DNA of 5,442 nt from RGIG2041 sp045578865 (GTDB taxonomy: Bacteria > Bacillota > Clostridia > UBA1381 > UMGS1253), in the NCBI GenBank assembly GCA_045578865.1, contig JAZNLB010000032.1, forward strand, positions 1 through 5,442. The letters run 5' to 3'. The notes beneath the pieces are model-generated. The model saw only the letters and a list, made by a program, of their open reading frames with translations. It did not search any database and was not told where the DNA came from. Position 1 is the first letter of the stretch; each line of letters starts with the position of its first letter. Below are positions 1-5,442 of this stretch, piece after piece. A program made the position numbers and the translations under genes.

Positions 1-815
1 TCATTTGTGAGCAGGGTTTCATACGTCTTCTCGCCGTGTCTTATGCCGATTATCTTGATTTTATCCTTATCGCCGCCGAAAAGCTCGCAAACCGCTTCAG
101 CCAAAACGCCTATCGTGCAAGCAGGCGCTTTTTGAACGAGAATATCGCCGCTCTCGCCGTGTTCGAAAGCAAAGATAACAAGCTCAACAGCCTCATCAAG
201 CGACATAATAAAACGCGTCATATCAGGGTCGGTAACGGTGACGTCCTTGCCGCTCTTTATCTGGTCTATCCAAAGCGGAATAACCCTCCCTCTGAAGCAC
301 AGAACGTTTCCGTATCTTGTGCAGCAAATTTTAGTTTTTTCGGTAGTTCTGCTTTTGGCCACAACCACCTTTTCCATCATCGCCTTGGAGGTTCCCATCG
401 CGTTCACGGGATACGCCGCCTTGTCGGTGGAAAGACAGATAACCGACTCAACACCCTCCTCAATAGCGGCGGTCAGCACATTCTCTGTGCCAAGCACGTT
501 GGTCTTAACCGCTTCAATGGGGAAAAACTCGCAGGAAGGCACCTGCTTTAACGCTGCGGCGTGGAAAATATAATTAACGCCGTGCATCGCGTTTTTAACA
601 GATGCAAGGTCTCTTACATCGCCAATGTAAAACTGAACCTTATCCGCAAATTCAGGATACTCCACCTGAAGCGCGTGGCGCATATCGTCCTGCTTTTTCT
701 CGTCGCGCGAGAAAATACGGATTTCACCAATATCCGTATCCAAAAAGCGATTTAATACCGCATTACCGAACGAACCCGTTCCGCCTGTAATCAGTAAGGT
801 TTTGTTTTTAAACAT
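1..815 (-). CDS. capE: UDP-GlcNAc 4,6-dehydratase/5-epimerase, CapE/FnlA/WbjB type (partial, C-terminus missing)
   Basis: This is the first 271 residues of an extended short-chain dehydrogenase/reductase that runs off the window at position 1. Family members are about 340 residues, so roughly 70 are missing. The Rossmann glycine motif GGTGSFG is at residues 11-17. SRDEKKQDDMR follows at 36-46, GDVRD at 65-69, HAAALKQVPSCEF at 85-97, STDKAAYPVNAMG at 129-141, TRYGN at 166-170 and RHGEK at 259-263. The KQVPSCEF and NAMGxSK signatures are those I know from CapE/FnlA/WbjB. The position of the usual catalytic Tyr (YxxxK) holds Met140, with Lys144 kept, as known for CapE, whereas PseB-type enzymes keep Tyr. 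CapE-type enzymes are cytoplasmic and convert UDP-GlcNAc to a 4-keto-6-deoxy-L-arabino-hexose intermediate, the first step to UDP-L-FucNAc. The ATG at 813-815 has a G-rich Shine-Dalgarno site 4 nt upstream. Odd points are LCFRGRVIPLW at 172-182 and a G+C content (48.0%) well above that of the flippase. The family is secure; the exact product is inferred. Annotation pipelines may call it CapD. Confidence 0.9.
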   Translation of the reverse strand, partial: MFKNKTLLITGGTGSFGNAVLNRFLDTDIGEIRIFSRDEKKQDDMRHALQVEYPEFADKVQFYIGDVRDLASVKNAMHGVNYIFHAAALKQVPSCEFFPIEAVKTNVLGTENVLTAAIEEGVESVICLSTDKAAYPVNAMGTSKAMMEKVVVAKSRTTEKTKICCTRYGNVLCFRGRVIPLWIDQIKSGKDVTVTDPDMTRFIMSLDEAVELVIFAFEHGESGDILVQKAPACTIGVLAEAVCELFGGDKDKIKIIGIRHGEKTYETLLTN

Positions 816-930
816 GTCTCTCCCCCCAACCTTCTATATATGTATTTAACATTTTAACCCGCTTCCAATTCACAATGCACAAATTTCCGCCAGACGCTTC
901 CATGCATTTTGATGGAGCAACCTAATAATT
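816..930 (-). other. 115-nt intergenic gap between flippase and dehydratase genes
   Basis: This is the only sizeable non-coding stretch in the window; the other gaps are 25, 15 and 22 nt. It contains an AT-rich segment just upstream of the dehydratase Shine-Dalgarno site and an 8-bp direct repeat (CGCTTCCA on the plus strand, at 860-867 and 895-902). I found no strong stem-loop followed by a T run, so there is no evident terminator after the flippase gene. TAAAAT (minus strand, about 853-858) resembles a -10 box, but no reasonable -35 box lies 16-18 nt upstream. A promoter or processing site here is possible but not supported by the sequence alone. Confidence 0.8.
820..827 (-). promoter_or_regulatory. 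Shine-Dalgarno site of the dehydratase gene
   Basis: GGGGGGAG on the minus strand ends 4 nt before the ATG at 815 and fixes that start. The six-G run makes it stronger in G content than the sites of the polymerase and flippase genes. Its context, TTGGGGGGAGAGA, nearly repeats the one in front of the GT4 glycosyltransferase gene. Confidence 0.75.
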
Positions 931-2448
931 TCAATGTATCAACTTCAGTTTGCGAAATACAGATTGTACATTCTTCCGTTCACCTTCATTCATGCCAAAG
1001 AAATACAATATAACAAAATAAATCACGATGTATATGGACACCTTTATTCCAAAATCCAAAACTGATGTCAACGGGAAATGGATTTCTCGAATAAAAAAGC
1101 CTATTAAACAAGCACCAACGATACACGCAAGCAGTCGGTGAAAAATGTTTTTGAACATTCTTCCAATTTTTAAATGAATACACTTGTGGTAGAAAATATT
1201 CATCATAATAATATTACCTGTTATGACAGCCAACGCTGTACCGATTGCAGCACCAATATAGCCTATATGTCGAACCAAAATCACAGACACAAGCAAATTA
1301 ATTACCGCCGTTGCCAACAAAATCAAAGATTGTGACATACGCTTCAATTTCGCGTCTAAAATGCACTCACATGTATTTTGAACCAAAGGAATAGTCATAG
1401 GAATCATCAAAATCAAAGCTACTGTATACGCTCGCGTATATCCCGACCCAACCCACAAAGTCAAAAAAGTTTCTCCAAACAAAACAAACCCTGTCAAAAT
1501 TAAACCCGCCAGCATAAAAGCATAGCGTCCCGTATAAGCAACCAAGTCCGTCAATTCATCTGATGTAGCATTATTCGCAACCATTTTTGTTGCTTGCGGA
1601 ATAAAAACAGTCGTCGCCGCAATCGAAAAACTGTTATATGTTGTATACAGCGTCAACGCCAACGAATACATTGTTACAATTTCCGGCGAGACCATTATCC
1701 CCAAAATTGTACTATCCATATTCTGATTCACTTGATTGATCAATGCTTGGAAAAAAACCGCGCAGGAAAACACAATGGATGTTTTAAACATTTGCTTATC
1801 AAAATAGTGGAATTTCACTTTTTCTTTTAAAATTGCAAAGCAATAAAACGCCTCAAATGCAAAACACAAAACACACAAAGCCAAATCCGTGACTACAAGC
1901 GCAATAGATTTAAATCCCAAGCTCAATAAAACAATTAAAGAGAGTACACGCAAAACCAACTTGACCGTTTTAATGCTTCGTGCAACGACAAATTTCTCAT
2001 GTCCGATAATCATTCCGGTAAATCCGTCATTGAGCACTACAAAAATAGTATTGATCACAAACAGAATCACCAATGTTTTTGCCGTTGAAATTTCTTGTTG
2101 TGAAAGAGAATTAGAAAAAGCCACATCTGTTAGGGAGTATAAAGCACTTCCAACAATGCCGACGAGTACAGCCATAACTACTGATATGCATAACGCCATA
2201 AAAAGAAAATTCTCTTTTTCTTTCGGTTTATTCTGTGCATCAAAAAAAGCAACATTACGAGTAACAATTGCACAGACACCAAATGTCATAATCGAAAGTT
2301 GACCGGCAAAAGACTGCACGATACGGTAAACACCATATTCAGCATCACCAAGCACTCTGATTAAAAATGGCGTGAAAAAGATGCTGATGCACATATTTAA
2401 AATCATATTTAAATAGGATAATATAACGCCTGCCTTTTTCTGACTCAT
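931..2448 (-). CDS. wzx: Wzx-type polysaccharide repeat-unit flippase
   Basis: This is a complete 505-residue integral membrane protein of the polysaccharide biosynthesis/oligosaccharide flippase group (MOP superfamily, PF01943-like). Such proteins move undecaprenyl-diphosphate-linked repeat units from the cytoplasmic to the outer face of the membrane. About 12-14 hydrophobic helices are visible, roughly at residues 8-30, 45-63, 82-104, 123-146, 164-178, 182-206, 222-240, 254-283, 305-324, 341-358, 372-392, 397-418, 434-453 and 464-485. Family-like motifs are FFTPFLIRVLGDAEYGVY at 24-41, NMDSTILG at 243-250, FLTLWVG at 328-334 and GYIGAAIGT at 396-404. The C-terminus is short and basic, as expected for a cytoplasmic tail. 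The ATG at 2446-2448 is the only sensible nearby start. Its Shine-Dalgarno site is weak: AAGGG, 12 nt upstream. It begins 22 nt after the GT4 gene, so the two are probably translated from one message. G+C is low (78 of 240 bases in 961-1200). The substrate cannot be read from the sequence. Confidence 0.88.
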   Translation of the reverse strand: MSQKKAGVILSYLNMILNMCISIFFTPFLIRVLGDAEYGVYRIVQSFAGQLSIMTFGVCAIVTRNVAFFDAQNKPKEKENFLFMALCISVVMAVLVGIVGSALYSLTDVAFSNSLSQQEISTAKTLVILFVINTIFVVLNDGFTGMIIGHEKFVVARSIKTVKLVLRVLSLIVLLSLGFKSIALVVTDLALCVLCFAFEAFYCFAILKEKVKFHYFDKQMFKTSIVFSCAVFFQALINQVNQNMDSTILGIMVSPEIVTMYSLALTLYTTYNSFSIAATTVFIPQATKMVANNATSDELTDLVAYTGRYAFMLAGLILTGFVLFGETFLTLWVGSGYTRAYTVALILMIPMTIPLVQNTCECILDAKLKRMSQSLILLATAVINLLVSVILVRHIGYIGAAIGTALAVITGNIIMMNIFYHKCIHLKIGRMFKNIFHRLLACIVGACLIGFFIREIHFPLTSVLDFGIKVSIYIVIYFVILYFFGMNEGERKNVQSVFRKLKLIH

Positions 2449-2470
2449 TTCAAAACCATTCCCTTGCCCT

Positions 2471-3595
2471 TCAATTTTGTCCGATCATCTCTTCAAAATA
2501 CTCCATATGCTCGCGCATTGCTCGTTCCCATGAATATTCACTTGCGTATGCATATGCTTTTTTAGAGCATTCCTCGCGGAATGCGTCGTCAACAATTAAT
2601 TTTTCAACCGCATCTGCAAGTTGTCGCGGCTGATACGGATCAAAAAATGTACCTGCATCTTTTAAGATTTCCGGCATGCACGCGGTGTTCGAACTTGCAA
2701 TCGGCATGCTATGTGCCATCGGCTCCATAACACCAAGTCCGGCAGCTTCAATTCGTGTCGGATACACAAAAATATCCGCTCTCCGCATAGCCTGCATTAC
2801 TTCATCGTGAGAACACCATCCCAAAAACTTCACTTTGTCCGCCATCCCTATACGATCAACCATATTCTTAATTTCCTGCTCCCTGTCTGCTGGCACACCG
2901 CCAACCAACTCTAAAGAAACTTTGTATCCTTTATCCAAAAGCATTTTCATACCATGAATTAAAGTTTCGTGGCATTTATACTTATGGAACGGAGATACAT
3001 ATAGAAGTTTCACATTCTCTTTATCAAAAGCAGGTCTTTCTTTGGAGAAATTATATTTCGGCATACCGAAGTAAATTACTTTACCGCTTTTATACTTTAA
3101 GCCGATTTTATCCGTATCATTTTTAGACTTATCCCGCAAGAAAATTACACCATCCGCTTTTCTCATAGATCGGCGCACAATATGGCGGAAACCGAAAAAG
3201 GTCAGTATGTTTTTCGGTGTCAACATAATTCGAAGCGCCGCATCATCTACATACAGCGCATTATGTAACACCATAACATTCGGATACTTTTCCAAACCTC
3301 TGCGAATCCAACCATTTGAAAAAAACACTACATCCGGATTATAACTTTCTATCATCGAAATCAACTCCGGGCGTAAAGGTTTATTCAACAAAATTTCCTT
3401 ACCGCGCTCTCTGGCATATTTCGTTGTTGTAACAACTACATTCGGTGCCCACTTTGTCGCGTCCGTCTTTTCAAGCAAACGCTCGGTGCAAAACACATTA
3501 ACTTCATGCCCAGCCGACACCTCCAATAACCCCTGAATATAACGAATCAAACCTCCGCTACCGCCGCCCATAGATATCATTGCAATTTTCATCAT
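2471..3595 (-). CDS. GT4-family glycosyltransferase (GT-B fold)
   Basis: This cytoplasmic or membrane-associated sugar transferase has 374 residues from the chosen ATG. It has two Rossmann-like halves. The N-terminal half starts MMKIAMISMGGGSGGLIRYI, with the acceptor-side glycine-rich loop GGGSGG at residues 10-15. The C-terminal half (Glycos_transf_1, PF00534-like) begins near residue 196 with LLYVSPFHKYK. The retaining-GT4 E-x7-E motif is Glu283 and Glu291, in RIEAAGLGVMEPMAHSMP, the expected site for binding the donor nucleotide sugar. FLGWCSHDEV near 257-266 and ADIFVYPTR near 273-281 are also typical. An in-frame TTG at 3605-3607 would add four residues, but it overlaps the GGGGGAG Shine-Dalgarno site. 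The ATG codons at 3593-3595 and 3590-3592 are both plausible, 3 and 6 nt after that site. The gene starts 15 nt after the polymerase stop. It probably adds one sugar to the lipid-linked repeat unit; donor, acceptor and linkage are unknown. Confidence 0.9.
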   Translation of the reverse strand: MMKIAMISMGGGSGGLIRYIQGLLEVSAGHEVNVFCTERLLEKTDATKWAPNVVVTTTKYARERGKEILLNKPLRPELISMIESYNPDVVFFSNGWIRRGLEKYPNVMVLHNALYVDDAALRIMLTPKNILTFFGFRHIVRRSMRKADGVIFLRDKSKNDTDKIGLKYKSGKVIYFGMPKYNFSKERPAFDKENVKLLYVSPFHKYKCHETLIHGMKMLLDKGYKVSLELVGGVPADREQEIKNMVDRIGMADKVKFLGWCSHDEVMQAMRRADIFVYPTRIEAAGLGVMEPMAHSMPIASSNTACMPEILKDAGTFFDPYQPRQLADAVEKLIVDDAFREECSKKAYAYASEYSWERAMREHMEYFEEMIGQN

Positions 3596-3598
3596 TCT

Positions 3599-3605
3599 CT
3601 CCCCC
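3599..3605 (-). promoter_or_regulatory. Shine-Dalgarno site that decides the GT4 gene start
   Basis: GGGGGAG on the minus strand lies between the polymerase stop (3611-3613) and the tandem ATG ATG at 3590-3595. It overlaps the in-frame TTG at 3605-3607, which argues against TTG being the start. Spacing is 3 nt to the first ATG and 6 nt to the second. Confidence 0.7.
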
Positions 3606-3610
3606 AATCT

Positions 3611-4750
3611 TTACTGCCAGAAAAACAAATACTGTGGCTGTATACGAATAAACAATCCGATTAGAACCGCCAGCGCCAGCAAATAAGCGAACTGCGATTC
3701 ATGGTCATCAAATGCCATAATCAAATCCGGAATATACAACATCATAAATATAGAATAATACTGTACTAAACGCATCAAGCTGGCATTGACAAATGTGAGC
3801 GGTGTCAGTAAAAATGCAAGCGCAACTGCTGCCAAAGCCAAATTGGCTTTCGGATTCACTTCAATAGTTTCCTTTCCCTTCCAAAGCGTTGCAATCATTA
3901 AGACTATATACACCAATAAGAAAGTATACGCACCTCTGCCCGTTTCATTATCATAACCCTCATAACCACTCAAATTAGACAAAAGCGTTGCTAGCGGTCT
4001 GCGAAGCAAAAACACGACCGGAAAGGCAATGAGTACCGCAATAACCTTTTTTCTATCCATCTTCACATACTGCAAAAAATAAATGGGTAGAAAGGCGGTA
4101 ACAGATTTGTGTAACGGATATGCCAATAAAATTGTCAACAAAAACGGCACAAACTTCTTCTTTTCCGCAAAAGCAAGGTATCCCATCAATGCAATACCGG
4201 TTGCCAATGTTTGTCTGTGTCCCGTAATACCAAAAAAGGAATAAAACAAACAAGAATAAATCAAAAAGCTTATAAGCGGTTCTCTGGAATGCCGGTAAAT
4301 CAAAATCGCCAGCGGTACCATAAACACAATAGCGATAAAAATCAAGTATGCTGTATAATTTGGGATAACGGAATAAAATGCTTTTGTCAAAATCGCATAC
4401 CCCGGATCTTTTACGGCCAAGGCATTTTCGCCCAGAATCATCTCAAACAAACCGTCTCCGGTTTCTGTGGCGCCTTCAATAAGTTTTTCCTCAAAAACAT
4501 TCCATTTAAAGATTGTATTTTTGAAATTTTCAAAAAGTGTCTCCCAACTGTTGTATTTACTGTTATAAAATGTATAGCGATATGCATAGGTGTCCGCACC
4601 AATGGATGAATGTCGCAGTCCGGACAGCAAAACCCAGTTGCTGGCCGCCATGATACAAAACAGTTTTGTGTTCTTCTGCGATGGTCGAATCCATAGCAAA
4701 ATTGCTGCATATGAAATTAAAATCAGTATGTTAATTAAATATACATACAT
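3611..4750 (-). CDS. wzy: EpsG/Wzy-type polysaccharide polymerase
   Basis: This complete 379-residue polytopic membrane protein resembles the EpsG family (PF14897), which is thought to polymerise repeat units on the outer face of the membrane. The N-terminus is a membrane helix (residues 3-20), followed by a second around 28-45. The family pattern is visible in order: LLSGLRHSSIGADTYAYRYTF at 41-61 (with Arg46, Asp53, Tyr56), DPGYAILTK at 115-123, HRQTLATGIAL at 178-188 and a helix ending LAYPLHKSV at 209-217 (His214). Further helices lie near 133-151, 158-175, 200-212, 235-249, 274-290, 303-318, 327-346 and 353-369. An unusually long polar loop, about residues 62-114, separates the first motif from DPGY. 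The ATG at 4748-4750 has AGAGG 10 nt upstream and follows the GT2 stop by 25 nt. Polymerase function fits the neighbouring wzx and transferases. These proteins diverge strongly, so the role is inferred from family pattern, topology and context. Confidence 0.82.
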   Translation of the reverse strand: MYVYLINILILISYAAILLWIRPSQKNTKLFCIMAASNWVLLSGLRHSSIGADTYAYRYTFYNSKYNSWETLFENFKNTIFKWNVFEEKLIEGATETGDGLFEMILGENALAVKDPGYAILTKAFYSVIPNYTAYLIFIAIVFMVPLAILIYRHSREPLISFLIYSCLFYSFFGITGHRQTLATGIALMGYLAFAEKKKFVPFLLTILLAYPLHKSVTAFLPIYFLQYVKMDRKKVIAVLIAFPVVFLLRRPLATLLSNLSGYEGYDNETGRGAYTFLLVYIVLMIATLWKGKETIEVNPKANLALAAVALAFLLTPLTFVNASLMRLVQYYSIFMMLYIPDLIMAFDDHESQFAYLLALAVLIGLFIRIQPQYLFFWQ

Positions 4751-4775
4751 ATCCGTCTATCCTCTTTTTCTGCTA

Positions 4776-5442
4776 TTATCTCTTCGTGCCAAATCTAACT
4801 TTATAATATATCGTCACCATTTTCTTACGCATTTTGCCATACACCGTCATCGCATAATAACGCATCTTTTCCGCCAAAGATAAGCGTTTCTGCTCGGATA
4901 ACTTTTTGAAAGTCACCTTAGCAACATGCAAATTATTCTTTCTTGCACAAAACAGCATGTAGCATTTTAATAAATCCGTACCGTCCGTTACCGTAGCTTC
5001 ATCCAGATGCTTAACCATATAGTCCCCAAGTTTTTTTCTATCAACTTCCAAATAAGCTTTTGCCGTTGTAGATGCCTGCATATTATGTATGCGCGTAATC
5101 GAAAGTGCACGATGATTGATATAAATGCCATAACCAGCAATGAGTGCTTTTTGCCACATAAATGCATCCTGTGCAAAACGCATATCCTCTTCAAAATATC
5201 CAACTTCTTCAAACATCTGTTTCGGTATTAAAAGTGCACAGCCGCAAAGTTCATGCCCACGATAATACTCTTTCAGATAATCTCCCGAAAAATACAAGCC
5301 TTCCGAAAGCGGCTGATAGCTTCTTTGTATATACTGACGCTTTTCGTTGATAAATTTCGTCATACAATAAAACATAACCTTGCTGACATCAACGCCTTCG
5401 GCATAAAGTTTTGCCGCATCCGCAACCTGCACCGCGATCTTT
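4776..5442 (-). CDS. Family 2 glycosyltransferase, C-terminal part (start outside window)
   Basis: The visible part is 221 residues; the frame is open to the window edge. The nucleotide-binding N-terminal part and the DxD motif of the GT-A fold are expected upstream and are not seen. The segment LCGCALLIPKQMFEEVGYFEEDM followed by RFAQDAFMWQKALIAGYG matches the acceptor-side region of GT2 enzymes. Its QD (Asp codon 5166-5168) sits where the catalytic-base Asp of the usual ED motif falls. The next segment, SITRIHNMQAST (His codon 5085-5087), corresponds to the conserved histidine/serine stretch after that motif. A tail of about 100 residues follows, ending in a strongly basic, aromatic stretch (MRYYAMTVYGKMRKKM and on) that may be an amphipathic membrane-binding helix. 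The GTG at 5430-5432 is internal and not a start. It is probably an inverting transferase acting on the lipid-linked repeat unit. Donor and acceptor are unknown. Confidence 0.85.
   Translation of the reverse strand, partial: KIAVQVADAAKLYAEGVDVSKVMFYCMTKFINEKRQYIQRSYQPLSEGLYFSGDYLKEYYRGHELCGCALLIPKQMFEEVGYFEEDMRFAQDAFMWQKALIAGYGIYINHRALSITRIHNMQASTTAKAYLEVDRKKLGDYMVKHLDEATVTDGTDLLKCYMLFCARKNNLHVAKVTFKKLSEQKRLSLAEKMRYYAMTVYGKMRKKMVTIYYKVRFGTKR

Noticed and set aside
36..573. Plus-strand open frames of 171 and 111 residues opposite the dehydratase gene
   Set aside because: They are antisense to a clearly conserved protein, overlap each other in different frames, and their translations show no recognisable domain.
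830..885. Possible promoter for the dehydratase gene
   Set aside because: TAAAAT resembles a -10 box, but the hexamers 16-18 nt upstream match the -35 consensus poorly. AT-rich DNA gives such -10 matches by chance.
816..930. Rho-independent terminator between the flippase and dehydratase genes
   Set aside because: I found no GC-rich stem followed by a T run in the direction of transcription.
1889..2302. A 137-residue plus-strand open frame opposite the flippase gene
   Set aside because: It is fully contained within the well-supported flippase gene, and its low-complexity translation fits a reverse-strand shadow of membrane-helix codons.
3605..3607. TTG as start codon of the GT4 gene
   Set aside because: It overlaps the Shine-Dalgarno site, which is better placed for the ATG codons 3-6 nt further on. 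The family fold starts at MKIAMIS.
4211..4883. Plus-strand open frames of 132 and 97 residues opposite the polymerase gene
   Set aside because: The minus-strand polymerase shows family motifs throughout, and the plus-strand frames have no plausible domain.
5430..5432. GTG as start of the GT2 gene
   Set aside because: The frame stays open to the window edge, and the visible protein lacks the N-terminal half that a GT2 enzyme needs, so this codon is an internal Val.

Overview
The window is an internal slice of a surface-polysaccharide biosynthesis locus (capsule, exopolysaccharide or O-antigen-like). All five genes lie on the minus strand, so transcription runs from position 5442 down to position 1. 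In transcription order they are: the C-terminal part of a family 2 glycosyltransferase (4776-5442, start outside the window); an EpsG/Wzy-type repeat-unit polymerase (3611-4750); a GT4-fold glycosyltransferase (2471-3595); a Wzx-type flippase (931-2448); and the N-terminal 271 residues of a CapE/FnlA/WbjB-type UDP-GlcNAc 4,6-dehydratase/5-epimerase (1-815, C-terminus outside the window).

The genes fit the Wzx/Wzy-dependent pathway. Nucleotide-sugar enzymes supply the precursor, here probably one leading to UDP-N-acetyl-L-fucosamine. The two glycosyltransferases extend a lipid-linked repeat unit on the cytoplasmic face. Wzx flips it across the membrane and Wzy polymerises it. The initiating phosphoglycosyl transferase, the Wzz/kinase regulators and the rest of the sugar pathway are not in the window.

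The first four genes are tightly packed, with gaps of 25, 15 and 22 nt, and look co-transcribed. The gap before the dehydratase gene is longer (115 nt) and coincides with a step in base composition. The dehydratase part is 48.0% G+C by hand count (391 of 815 bases). A 240-base sample of the flippase (961-1200) is 32.5% (78 of 240). This suggests a mosaic locus, in which a strain-variable set of transferase, polymerase and flippase genes is joined to a more conserved sugar-nucleotide module.

The organism is probably a low-to-moderate G+C Bacillota, perhaps a gut clostridial lineage. This rests on G-rich Shine-Dalgarno sites, AT-rich codons in the polymerase and flippase, and the general similarity of the protein families. 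It is an inference and not firm. I found no RNA genes, mobile elements, CRISPR arrays or convincing promoters or terminators. I do not see a new kind of system; the unusual points are local and listed under findings.
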